Shown piece after piece: positions 1 to 8,268 of a DNA stretch of 64,000 nt. Each line of letters begins with the position of its first letter. Position 1 is the stretch's first letter. This DNA is from Enterobacter asburiae (GTDB lineage: Bacteria > Pseudomonadota > Gammaproteobacteria > Enterobacterales > Enterobacteriaceae): positions 248,001-312,000 of the forward strand of contig NZ_CP102247.1 of NCBI RefSeq assembly GCF_024599655.1, read 5' to 3'. A program made the translations under genes and the position numbers. The notes below the pieces were generated by a model. The model saw nothing but the letters and a program-made list of their open reading frames with translations. It made no database searches and was not told the DNA's origin.

Positions 1-659
1 TCTACATATTCGGCGTTGTTCATCTGTTCGAACGCCAGTTCGCGAACGCGGTAGGAGAGGGTTGCAGAGAACAGCATATTCAGACGCTGATTGGCCGGAG
101 GCATACGGCGGAACAGCCAGCGGATGTCTTTAATGAAGCCCAGATCGTACATGCGGTCAGCTTCATCGAGCACCACAACCTGGATTGCGCCGAGGTTGAT
201 GTGGTTCTGTTTAGCGTAGTCGATAAGACGACCGGTGGTACCGATCAGGATATCCACACCGCTTTCCAGCACTTTCAGCTGTTTATCGTAGCCGTCGCCG
301 CCATAGGCCAGGCCAAGTTTCAGGCCGGTAGACTGCGCCAGAGGTTCAGCGTCTGCGTGGATCTGTACCGCCAGTTCTCGCGTCGGGGCCATAATTAGCG
401 CGCGCGGCTGGTTAACTTTGCGGTCTGCAATCGCTGGGTGAGAAAGTAAATAATGAAACGTTGACGTTAAAAACGCCATCGTTTTGCCGGTACCGGTTTG
501 CGCCTGCCCGGCAACATCGCGACCGGCCAGCGTCAGCGGCAGCGCGAGGGCCTGAATGGGCGTGCAGTTATGAAACCCTTTATTTTCAAGGGCTTCAATC
601 ACCTTCGGGTGCAGCGCGAAGTCGGAAAACTTCTGTTCTGTTAAATGTGTTTTGCTCAT
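1..659 (-). CDS. rhlB: RhlB, DEAD-box RNA helicase of the degradosome (partial)
   Basis: ATP-dependent RNA helicase that unwinds structured RNA for the RNase E/PNPase degradosome. The ATG lies at 657-659 on the reverse strand and the gene runs off the left edge, so only the first 219 or so residues of about 421 are present. Visible motifs are the Q-motif region (FALHPKVIEAL...CTPIQ), Walker A AQTGTGKT, PTRELAVQIH, VLDEADRMYDLGF and the SAT motif, i.e. RecA-like domain 1. The second helicase domain and the RNase E-binding tail are outside the window. It is divergent from trxA, as in E. coli. Confidence 0.96.
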   Translation of the reverse strand, partial: MSKTHLTEQKFSDFALHPKVIEALENKGFHNCTPIQALALPLTLAGRDVAGQAQTGTGKTMAFLTSTFHYLLSHPAIADRKVNQPRALIMAPTRELAVQIHADAEPLAQSTGLKLGLAYGGDGYDKQLKVLESGVDILIGTTGRLIDYAKQNHINLGAIQVVVLDEADRMYDLGFIKDIRWLFRRMPPANQRLNMLFSATLSYRVRELAFEQMNNAEYV

Positions 660-803
660 AGTGTGGTAGAATATCAGCTTACTATTGCTTTACGAAAGCG
701 TATCCGGTGAAATAAAGTCAACCTTTAGTTGGTTAATGCGACATCAACACGTCGTTGGTGGAGACAAAACCAACGTACCAGGCTTATTCCTGTGGAGTTA
801 TAT

Positions 804-1133
804 ATGAGCGATAAAATTATTCACCTGACTGACGACAGTTTTGACACGGACGTACTTAAGGCTGACGGGCTGATCCTCGTCGATTTCTGGGCTGAATGGT
901 GTGGTCCTTGCAAAATGATCGCCCCGATTCTGGATGAGATCGCCGACGAATATCAGGGCAAACTGACCGTTGCCAAGCTGAACATCGACCAGAACCCGGG
1001 CACCGCACCAAAATACGGTATCCGTGGCATTCCGACCCTGCTGCTGTTCAAAAACGGCGAAGTGGCGGCGACCAAAGTGGGCGCGCTGTCCAAAGGTCAA
1101 CTGAAAGAGTTCCTGGACGCTAACCTGGCGTAA
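804..1133 (+). CDS. trxA: Thioredoxin 1
   Basis: Cytoplasmic protein-disulfide reductase, reduced by TrxB and used by ribonucleotide reductase, PAPS reductase and others. The product is 109 aa, the family length. It carries the WCGPC active site at residues 32-36, the buried Asp27 and the cis-proline in RGIPTLL. An in-frame ATG exists 25 codons upstream at 729, but the start at 804 follows a GGAG at 794-797 and gives the canonical MSDKIIHL N-terminus. It lies upstream of the rho leader, in the conserved rhlB-trxA-rho order. Confidence 0.98.
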   Translation: MSDKIIHLTDDSFDTDVLKADGLILVDFWAEWCGPCKMIAPILDEIADEYQGKLTVAKLNIDQNPGTAPKYGIRGIPTLLLFKNGEVAATKVGALSKGQLKEFLDANLA

Positions 1134-1288
1134 GGTTTCTCCGCTGTGCGTTCAGAGCTCCCGGCTAAATGATGTGGAACTCTGGACGCCCGGCTTAAGT
1201 CGTGCTAAGTTAGCTATGACTTCGTTTTAAACATATCTTGTTGTTTGAATCTTGTTTTACCCGATACTTCCCGTTGTTAACATGAACA

Positions 1289-1390
1289 GTGCGTGAAGTG
1301 GCTAAATTCCGGGCTTGTCACTCAATCCGTCTTGTCGTTTCAGTTCTGCGTTCTTTCCCTGTGACCAGACAGCGAACAGACATGAGTTGA
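1289..1390 (+). CDS. rhoL: Candidate rho leader peptide RhoL
   Basis: A 33-codon frame (GTG at 1289, TGA at 1388-1390) ends 88 bases before rho and finishes PVTRQRTDMS, which resembles the end of E. coli RhoL as I remember it (PVTRQRKDMSR). The middle reads differently. The DNA still contains the stretch that encodes SLNPSCRFSS in E. coli (1318-1347), but in another frame. There is no good Shine-Dalgarno before the GTG. The leader takes part in Rho-dependent autogenous attenuation of rho. Whether a peptide is made here is uncertain. Confidence 0.4.
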   Translation: MREVAKFRACHSIRLVVSVLRSFPVTRQRTDMS

Positions 1391-1478
1391 TGGCCGCTAA
1401 ACAGGCATGGATGACCCTGCCATACCATTCACAACATTAAGTTCGAGAATCACCCCGAGTTTAAGAACCCACACCATT

Positions 1479-2738
1479 ATGAATCTTACCGAATTAAAGA
1501 ATACGCCGGTTTCTGAGCTGATCACTCTCGGCGAAAATATGGGGCTGGAAAACCAGGCTCGTATGCGCAAGCAGGACATCATTTTCGCCATCCTGAAGCA
1601 GCACGCTAAGAGTGGCGAAGATATCTTTGGCGACGGTGTGCTGGAGATATTGCAAGACGGATTTGGTTTCCTCCGCTCTGCAGACAGCTCCTACCTCGCC
1701 GGCCCTGACGACATCTACGTATCCCCTAGCCAAATCCGCCGTTTCAACCTCCGCACTGGTGACACCATTTCAGGTAAGATTCGTCCTCCTAAAGAGGGTG
1801 AACGCTACTTTGCGCTGTTGAAAGTTAACGAAGTTAACTACGACAAACCGGAAAACTCGCGTAATAAGATCCTCTTTGAGAACTTAACGCCGCTGCACGC
1901 GAACTCTCGCCTGCGCATGGAGCGTGGTAACGGTTCTACCGAAGACTTAACCGCGCGTGTTCTGGATCTGGCATCACCAATTGGTCGTGGCCAGCGTGGT
2001 CTGATTGTGGCACCGCCGAAAGCGGGTAAAACCATGCTGCTGCAGAACATCGCGCAGAGCATCGCCTACAACCACCCAGACTGCGTGCTGATGGTGCTGC
2101 TGATTGACGAACGTCCGGAAGAAGTGACCGAGATGCAGCGTCTGGTTAAAGGTGAAGTGGTTGCTTCTACCTTCGACGAGCCAGCTTCTCGCCACGTTCA
2201 GGTTGCGGAAATGGTTATCGAGAAGGCGAAACGCCTGGTTGAGCACAAGAAAGACGTGATCATCCTGCTCGACTCCATCACCCGTCTGGCGCGTGCGTAC
2301 AACACCGTGGTTCCAGCGTCCGGTAAAGTGCTGACCGGTGGTGTGGATGCTAACGCCCTGCATCGTCCGAAACGCTTCTTCGGTGCCGCACGTAACGTGG
2401 AAGAGGGCGGCAGCCTGACCATCATCGCGACGGCGCTGATCGATACCGGTTCAAAAATGGACGAAGTAATTTACGAAGAATTTAAAGGTACAGGTAACAT
2501 GGAACTGCACCTCTCTCGTAAAATCGCTGAAAAACGCGTCTTCCCGGCTATCGACTACAACCGTTCCGGTACCCGTAAAGAAGAGCTGCTCACCACGCAG
2601 GAAGAGCTGCAGAAAATGTGGATCCTGCGCAAAATCATCCATCCAATGGGTGAAATTGACGCGATGGAGTTCCTCATTAACAAACTGGCGATGACCAAAA
2701 CTAACGACGATTTCTTCGACATGATGAAACGCTCGTAA
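1479..2738 (+). CDS. rho: Transcription termination factor Rho
   Basis: Hexameric RNA-dependent ATPase/translocase that ends transcription of untranslated RNA. It is 419 aa from the ATG at 1479, the E. coli length; an in-frame ATG at 1407 would add 24 residues with no family counterpart. The order is an N-terminal helical region, a cold-shock-like RNA-binding domain (GFGFLRS near residues 62-68), then the RecA-type motor with Walker A (PPKAGKTM), Walker B (VLLIDERPEE), the Q loop (GKVLTGGVD) and the R loop (ALIDTGSKMDE). The leader upstream is expected to mediate autoregulation. Confidence 0.98.
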   Translation: MNLTELKNTPVSELITLGENMGLENQARMRKQDIIFAILKQHAKSGEDIFGDGVLEILQDGFGFLRSADSSYLAGPDDIYVSPSQIRRFNLRTGDTISGKIRPPKEGERYFALLKVNEVNYDKPENSRNKILFENLTPLHANSRLRMERGNGSTEDLTARVLDLASPIGRGQRGLIVAPPKAGKTMLLQNIAQSIAYNHPDCVLMVLLIDERPEEVTEMQRLVKGEVVASTFDEPASRHVQVAEMVIEKAKRLVEHKKDVIILLDSITRLARAYNTVVPASGKVLTGGVDANALHRPKRFFGAARNVEEGGSLTIIATALIDTGSKMDEVIYEEFKGTGNMELHLSRKIAEKRVFPAIDYNRSGTRKEELLTTQEELQKMWILRKIIHPMGEIDAMEFLINKLAMTKTNDDFFDMMKRS

Positions 2739-2754
2739 CGCAAATAAAGCCAGC

Positions 2755-2786
2755 AAACGCCACGTTTTTACGTGGCGTTTTTCTTT
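2755..2786 (+). terminator. Intrinsic terminator after rho
   Basis: The ten-base arms AACGCCACGT (2756-2765) and ACGTGGCGTT (2770-2779) form a perfect hairpin with a short loop, followed by a T-rich tract. It lies 17 bases after the rho stop. Confidence 0.9.
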
Positions 2787-2980
2787 TATGGACTATACGC
2801 TAGTACCATCTACTCCCATTTTTGATCGGTCGGTGCGACAATAGGGCCGTTTGTGCAGCTAAAGAAATAATTGATTGAAAAATATACAAAGGGAGTTGTA
2901 AGAAGCCATCTTTATTACTTCTGAGGCTGTGGCTTCATGGTTATACTTCCGGGACTAACATTTGTTGAGAGCAATCCATT

Positions 2981-4084
2981 GTGAATCTATTCACCGCCGT
3001 TACTGAACTGATCAGTATTTTTTTATTCACAACCTGTTTTTTGTTCATTGCGCGCAAGGTGGCAAAACGAATAGGGTTGGTGGATAAGCCTAATTTTCGT
3101 AAACGCCATCAGGGACTTATTCCTTTAGTCGGCGGCATTTCTGTTTACGCAGGAATTTGCTTTACGTTTGGTATTGCCGACTATTATATCCCGCATGCCG
3201 CCCTCTACATTGCCTGCGCCGGTGTCCTGGTGTTAGTCGGGGCCCTTGATGACCGGTTCGATATCGCGGTGAAAATACGCGCCACCGTTCAGGCGGGCAT
3301 TGGCGTGGTGATGATGGTTGTGGGCGGACTGTATCTGCGAAGTCTCGGCTATGTGTTCGGCCCCTGGGAATTAGTTCTGGGCCCATTTGGCTTCTTCCTG
3401 ACACTCTTTGCCGTCTGGGCGGCAATCAATGCTTTCAACATGGTGGATGGCATTGACGGCCTGCTCGGTGGGTTGTCATCCGTTTCGTTCGCCGCTATCG
3501 GCATTATTTTATGGTTTGATGGCCAGTACAGTCTGGCAATGTGGTGTTTCGCCATGATTGCCGCCATTCTGCCTTATATCCTCTTGAACCTCGGTGTGCT
3601 GGGCCGTCGCTATAAAGTCTTTATGGGAGACGCGGGCAGTACGCTGATTGGTTTTACGGTTATCTGGATCCTGCTTGAAACTACACAGGGTCAAACCCAT
3701 CCGATAAGTCCCGTAACAGCGCTGTGGATTATTGCCATCCCATTAATGGATATGGTGGCGATTATGTACCGCCGCCTGCGCAAAGGGATGAGTCCTTTCT
3801 CTCCCGACCGCCAACACATTCATCATCTCATTATGCGCGCGGGTTTTACTTCTCGTCAGGCATTTGTGCTGATTACGCTTGCCGCCGCTATTTTGGCCGC
3901 GATTGGTGTAGCTGCAGAATATTCTCATATTATTCCTGAATGGGTTATGTTGGCATTATTCTTGCTGGCATTTTTCCTGTACGGCTACTGCATTAAGCGC
4001 GCATGGAAAGTAGCGCGATTTATTAAACGTCTTAAACGCAGGATGCGTCGTAACAGTGGCAAAAATACAACATTAACTAAGTAA
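2981..4084 (+). CDS. wecA: WecA, UDP-GlcNAc:undecaprenyl-phosphate GlcNAc-1-phosphate transferase
   Basis: Inner-membrane enzyme that starts enterobacterial common antigen (ECA), and usually O-antigen, synthesis by making GlcNAc-PP-undecaprenol (lipid I). It is 367 aa with a GTG start, the E. coli length. It has about eleven hydrophobic segments, the acidic LVGALDDRFD motif, NMVDGIDGLLGG, and the cytoplasmic HIHHLIMRAG loop typical of this polyprenyl-phosphate transferase family. It is first in the ECA operon, after 240 bases containing the rho terminator and presumably the operon promoter. Confidence 0.97.
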   Translation: MNLFTAVTELISIFLFTTCFLFIARKVAKRIGLVDKPNFRKRHQGLIPLVGGISVYAGICFTFGIADYYIPHAALYIACAGVLVLVGALDDRFDIAVKIRATVQAGIGVVMMVVGGLYLRSLGYVFGPWELVLGPFGFFLTLFAVWAAINAFNMVDGIDGLLGGLSSVSFAAIGIILWFDGQYSLAMWCFAMIAAILPYILLNLGVLGRRYKVFMGDAGSTLIGFTVIWILLETTQGQTHPISPVTALWIIAIPLMDMVAIMYRRLRKGMSPFSPDRQHIHHLIMRAGFTSRQAFVLITLAAAILAAIGVAAEYSHIIPEWVMLALFLLAFFLYGYCIKRAWKVARFIKRLKRRMRRNSGKNTTLTK

Positions 4085-4097
4085 AACCGGGACTATG

Positions 4098-5144
4098 ATG
4101 ACTCAACCGTTGGCGGGAGCGAAATCAGTGGTAACTGAGAATGAACTGGATATTCGGGGTTTGTTTCGCGTGTTATGGGCAGGCAAACTTTGGATTGCGG
4201 GGATCGCGCTGGGGTTTGCACTGTTAGCGCTGGCCTATACGTTCTTTGCAAAACAAGAGTGGAGCGCCACGGCAATCACAGACAAACCAACGGTTAACAT
4301 GCTTGGGGGATACTATTCCCAGCAGCAATTCCTGCGAAACCTGGACATCAAAGCCAGTCTTGCAACGCCAGATCAGGCTTCCGTTATGGATGAAGCCTAT
4401 AAAGAGTTTGTGATGCAGCTGGCTTCGTGGGATACCCGCCGCGACTTCTGGTCCCAGACGGATTACTACAAGCAGCGCCGGGTTGATAACACCAAAGCCG
4501 ATGCCGCCCTGCTGGACGATCTGATTAACAATATTCAGTTCATGCCGGGCGACGCGCTGCGTAACGTCAACGACAGCGTCAAGCTGATTGCAGAAACCGC
4601 GCCGGATGCCAACAACCTGTTGCGGCAGTACGTCGCATTTGCCAGCCAGCGCGCCGCAAGCCATCTTAACGAAGAGCTTAAAGGTGCCTGGGCGGCTCGT
4701 ACCATCCAGATGAAGGCGCAGGTGAAACGTCAGGAAGAGGTGGCGAATACCATTTTCGGTCGCCGCGTGCATAACATTGAGCAGGCGCTGAAAATTGCGG
4801 AACAGCACAATATTTCCCGTACTGAGACGGACGTACCGGCTGATGAACTGCCTGACTCTGAAATGTTCCTTCTTGGCCGCCCTATGCTGCAGGCGCGTCT
4901 GGAAAACCTGAAGGCCGTTGGGCCTGATTTTGACCTCGATTACGATCAAAATCGCGCGATGCTCAATACGCTTAATGTCGGTCCGTCCCTGGACCCGCGT
5001 TTTCAGACCTATCGTTATTTGCGAACGCCTGAAGAACCTGTAAAACGCGATAGTCCGCGTCGTGCATTCCTGATGATTATGTGGGGGATTGTAGGCGCAC
5101 TGACGGGCGCTGGCGTGGCGTTAACGCGTCGTCGCAAAAACTAA
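4098..5144 (+). CDS. wzzE: WzzE, ECA polysaccharide chain-length regulator
   Basis: Polysaccharide co-polymerase that sets the modal length of ECA chains made by WzyE. The two membrane helices, near residues 30-50 and at the C-terminus (AFLMIMWGIVGALTGAGVAL), flank a large periplasmic domain with coiled-coil character. Two adjacent ATGs exist. The second (4098) gives 348 aa, equal to E. coli, and better spacing from the GGGA at 4089-4092; the first (4095) adds one Met. Confidence 0.96.
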   Translation: MTQPLAGAKSVVTENELDIRGLFRVLWAGKLWIAGIALGFALLALAYTFFAKQEWSATAITDKPTVNMLGGYYSQQQFLRNLDIKASLATPDQASVMDEAYKEFVMQLASWDTRRDFWSQTDYYKQRRVDNTKADAALLDDLINNIQFMPGDALRNVNDSVKLIAETAPDANNLLRQYVAFASQRAASHLNEELKGAWAARTIQMKAQVKRQEEVANTIFGRRVHNIEQALKIAEQHNISRTETDVPADELPDSEMFLLGRPMLQARLENLKAVGPDFDLDYDQNRAMLNTLNVGPSLDPRFQTYRYLRTPEEPVKRDSPRRAFLMIMWGIVGALTGAGVALTRRRKN

Positions 5145-5157
5145 GAACGCCGTCTAC

Positions 5158-5179
5158 GATGAAGGCTGCGGCCTTCATC
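5158..5179 (+). other. Intra-operon hairpin between wzzE and wecB
   Basis: The perfect 9-bp arms GATGAAGGC (5158-5166) and GCCTTCATC (5171-5179) have a 4-base loop and no T tract. It sits in the 56-base gap between wzzE and wecB. It could be a processing or mRNA-stability element; the role is unknown. Confidence 0.6.
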
Positions 5180-5200
5180 GCCTAATCGAAGAGAATCGAT

Positions 5201-6331
5201 GTGAAAGTACTAACCGTATTTGGCACCAGGCCGGAGGCCATTAAGATGGCACCTCTGGTTCATGCGCTGGCCTGCGATCCTGATATTGAAGCGAAAGTGT
5301 GCGTCACTGCTCAACACCGTGAGATGCTCGATCAGGTTTTAACGCTCTTTTCCATCGTCCCGGATTACGACCTTAATATTATGAAACCGGGGCAAGGGCT
5401 AACGGAGATAACCTGTCGCATTCTGCAAGAGCTTAAGCCGATCCTGGAGTCATTCAAACCTGACGTGGTGCTGGTACACGGTGACACCACCACTACCGTG
5501 GCGACAAGCCTGGCCGCGTTTTACCAGCGAATTCCCGTGGGTCATGTTGAGGCGGGTCTGCGTACCGGCAATCTTTATTCGCCGTGGCCGGAAGAGGCCA
5601 ACCGCACGTTAACGGGTCATCTGGCGATGTACCACTTTGCGCCAACGGAAAACTCGCGTCAGAACCTGCTGCGTGAAAATATCGCCGATAACAAAATCTT
5701 TGTGACCGGCAATACGGTCATTGACGCGTTAATTTGGGTACGTGACCGCGTCCTGGCAAATAGCGATCTTCAGAAAGAGCTCGCTGCCCGCTATCCGTTC
5801 CTTCACAACGGCAAAAAAACCATTCTGGTCACTGGCCACCGACGCGAAAGCTTTGGCCGGGGTTTTGAGCAAATCTGCCATGCGCTGGCTGAAATCGCCG
5901 CGCAGAACGACGATGTGCAAATTGTCTATCCGGTCCATCTCAATCCTAACGTCAGCGAGCCGGTTAACCGGATCCTGGGCCACGTCGAAAACGTCCTTCT
6001 GATCGAACCGCAGGACTACATGCCGTTTGTCTGGTTGATGAACCATGCCTGGCTTATCCTCACCGATTCCGGCGGCATTCAGGAAGAAGCGCCATCCCTG
6101 GGCAAACCGGTGCTGGTGATGCGTGAAACGACCGAACGTCCGGAAGCCGTCAAAGCCGGTACGGTGCGTCTGGTCGGCACCAACGCACAGCTGATCGTCG
6201 AAGAGGTCACGCGCCTGCTGCACGACGATGAAGCGTATCAGGCGATGAGCCGGGCCCACAATCCGTATGGAGACGGGCAGGCTTGTGGTCGTATTTTGCA
6301 TGCACTTAAACACAATCGGGTATCGCTATGA
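5201..6331 (+). CDS. wecB: WecB, UDP-GlcNAc 2-epimerase
   Basis: Non-hydrolysing epimerase converting UDP-GlcNAc to UDP-ManNAc, the precursor of the ManNAcA residue of ECA. It is 376 aa with a GTG start, the same length as E. coli. Family signatures include GTRPEAIKMAP at the N-terminus, HGDTTTTVA, GHVEAGLRTGN, TGHRRESFGRG and DSGGIQEEAP. The start follows AGAGAA at 5190-5195. Its stop overlaps the wecC start by 4 bases (ATGA). Confidence 0.97.
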   Translation: MKVLTVFGTRPEAIKMAPLVHALACDPDIEAKVCVTAQHREMLDQVLTLFSIVPDYDLNIMKPGQGLTEITCRILQELKPILESFKPDVVLVHGDTTTTVATSLAAFYQRIPVGHVEAGLRTGNLYSPWPEEANRTLTGHLAMYHFAPTENSRQNLLRENIADNKIFVTGNTVIDALIWVRDRVLANSDLQKELAARYPFLHNGKKTILVTGHRRESFGRGFEQICHALAEIAAQNDDVQIVYPVHLNPNVSEPVNRILGHVENVLLIEPQDYMPFVWLMNHAWLILTDSGGIQEEAPSLGKPVLVMRETTERPEAVKAGTVRLVGTNAQLIVEEVTRLLHDDEAYQAMSRAHNPYGDGQACGRILHALKHNRVSL

Positions 6332-7590
6332 GTTTTAAAACCATCTCTGTCATTGGTCTTGGCTACATTGGCTTGCCCACCGCGGCGGCGTTTGCCTCTC
6401 GTCAAAAACAGGTTGTCGGTGTGGATATCAACGCACGCGCGGTGGAAACCATTAACCGTGGCGAAATTCATATTGTAGAGCCCGACCTTGACCGCGTGGT
6501 GAAAGAGGCGGTAGAGGGGGGCTTCCTGCGTGCCAGCACGACCCCTGTTGAAGCGGATGCCTACCTGATTGCCGTCCCTACCCCGTTTAAAGGCGACCAC
6601 GAGCCCGACATGGCGTTCGTCGAGGCGGCGGCAAAATCCATAGCACCTGTGCTGAAGAAAGGGGCGCTGGTGATCCTGGAATCGACCTCTCCGGTCGGTG
6701 CTACCGAGCAGATGGCACAGTGGCTGGCCGACGCTCGCCCTGATTTAAGCTTCCCGCAGCAGGCAGGTGAGCAGGCAGATATCAACATCGCCTACTGTCC
6801 AGAGCGCGTGCTGCCGGGCCAGGTTATGGTCGAACTGATTAAAAACGACCGCGTCATTGGCGGTATGACGCCGGTCTGTTCCGAACGTGCCAGCGCGCTG
6901 TACAAGATTTTCCTCGAAGGCGAGTGTGTGGTGACCAACTCCCGCACCGCCGAGATGTGCAAGCTGACGGAAAACAGCTTCCGCGACGTCAATATCGCCT
7001 TTGCGAACGAACTGTCGCTGATCTGCGCCGATCAGGGGATTAACGTCTGGGAGCTGATTAGCCTGGCAAATCGCCATCCGCGTGTAAACATTCTCCAGCC
7101 AGGCCCGGGCGTGGGCGGACACTGTATCGCCGTCGATCCGTGGTTTATCGTGGCGCAGAATCCGGCGCAGGCGCGTCTGATTCGTACCGCGCGTGAAGTG
7201 AATGACAGCAAGCCTCACTGGGTGCTCAATCAGGTTAAAGCGACGGTAGCGGATTGCCTGGCAGAGAGCGGCAAGCGCGCCAGCGAGCTGAAAATTGCCT
7301 GCTTTGGCCTGGCATTTAAACCCAATATTGACGATCTGCGTGAAAGCCCGGCGATGGAAATTGCCGAGATGATTGCCGAATGGCACAAGGGTGAAACGCT
7401 GGTGGTTGAGCCGAATATTCATGAATTACCGGCAAAACTGGCGGGGCACTGTACGCTGACGGCGCTGGACGACGCGCTGGCGACGGCGGACGTGCTGGTG
7501 CTGCTGGTGGATCATAAAGAGTTTAAAGCGACGTCCGGCGATGCCGTTCGTCAGCAGTATATTGTGGATACCAAAGGTGTCTGGCGTTGA
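6328..7590 (+). CDS. wecC: WecC, UDP-ManNAc dehydrogenase
   Basis: NAD-dependent oxidation of UDP-ManNAc to UDP-ManNAcA. It is 420 aa, as in E. coli. It has an N-terminal Rossmann motif GLGYIGLPTA, the central-domain TENSFRDVNIAFANEL region, the catalytic cysteine in GVGGHCIAVDP and a C-terminal UDP-binding domain (GLAFKPNIDDLRESP). It overlaps wecB and wecD by 4 bases on each side, which implies translational coupling. Confidence 0.97.
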   Translation: MSFKTISVIGLGYIGLPTAAAFASRQKQVVGVDINARAVETINRGEIHIVEPDLDRVVKEAVEGGFLRASTTPVEADAYLIAVPTPFKGDHEPDMAFVEAAAKSIAPVLKKGALVILESTSPVGATEQMAQWLADARPDLSFPQQAGEQADINIAYCPERVLPGQVMVELIKNDRVIGGMTPVCSERASALYKIFLEGECVVTNSRTAEMCKLTENSFRDVNIAFANELSLICADQGINVWELISLANRHPRVNILQPGPGVGGHCIAVDPWFIVAQNPAQARLIRTAREVNDSKPHWVLNQVKATVADCLAESGKRASELKIACFGLAFKPNIDDLRESPAMEIAEMIAEWHKGETLVVEPNIHELPAKLAGHCTLTALDDALATADVLVLLVDHKEFKATSGDAVRQQYIVDTKGVWR

Positions 7591-8264
7591 ACAGCCTGAA
7601 TGGGGTGCTCGAGTCCCTGCAGTGGGAGAGTGCCTTTTTCGGCCTGCCGTCGGCCATCGTGCGTCTGCGCGATGACGCGCCGGTGCTGGCTGAATCAGAT
7701 TTTATCGCCTGGCAACGGGTGCAGGCGAAGATCCCTGCGGAGCGTGCCGATCTGCTTGACGCGCTCCAGCAGCATGGCTTTCAGCTGGTTGAAGGTGAGG
7801 TCGATCTTTCCATTACCCTCACCCGGCACGATGCGTCCGGCGCGGAAATTGCAACGGATCGGGACATCCCCGTGCTGCGTCAGATGGCGACCCGGGCGTT
7901 TGCGCAGAGCCGCTTTCGTGCGCCCTGGTATGCACCTGACGATAGCGGGCGTTTCTATGCCCAGTGGATAGAGAATGCGGTCAAAGGCACCTTTGACCAC
8001 GTCTGCCTGGTTTTCCGTGCAGGGGACGGTCAAATCCAGGGGTTCGTCTCGCTGCGTAAGCTCAACGAGCGCGAGGCGCGCATTGGCTTATTAGCCGGGC
8101 GCGGCATGGGTGAGAAACTCATGCAGGCGGCGCTGCACTGGGCGCAGCAGCAGCAGCTTGTGACGCTGCGGGTTGCGACCCAACTGGGCAACACCGCCGC
8201 GCTTAAACGTTATATTGCGAGTGGTGCCAACATCGACGCCACCGCCTACTGGTTATACAGGTGA
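7587..8264 (+). CDS. wecD: WecD, dTDP-fucosamine acetyltransferase
   Basis: GNAT-family N-acetyltransferase that makes dTDP-Fuc4NAc for ECA. The start taken is TTG at 7587, overlapping the wecC stop as TTGA and preceded by AAGG at 7574-7577; it gives 225 aa against 224 in E. coli. A GTG at 7605 is the alternative. The C-terminal half carries the acetyl-CoA fold (IGLLAGRGMGEKLM, RVATQLGNTAALKRYI). The N-terminal third is more diverged from E. coli than the rest of the operon. Confidence 0.93.
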   Translation: MNSLNGVLESLQWESAFFGLPSAIVRLRDDAPVLAESDFIAWQRVQAKIPAERADLLDALQQHGFQLVEGEVDLSITLTRHDASGAEIATDRDIPVLRQMATRAFAQSRFRAPWYAPDDSGRFYAQWIENAVKGTFDHVCLVFRAGDGQIQGFVSLRKLNEREARIGLLAGRGMGEKLMQAALHWAQQQQLVTLRVATQLGNTAALKRYIASGANIDATAYWLYR

Positions 8265-8268
8265 CAAG

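Noticed and set aside
1149..1190. Possible intrinsic terminator after trxA
   Set aside because: GTTCAGAG and CTCTGGAC can pair imperfectly, but no T run follows and the loop is long.
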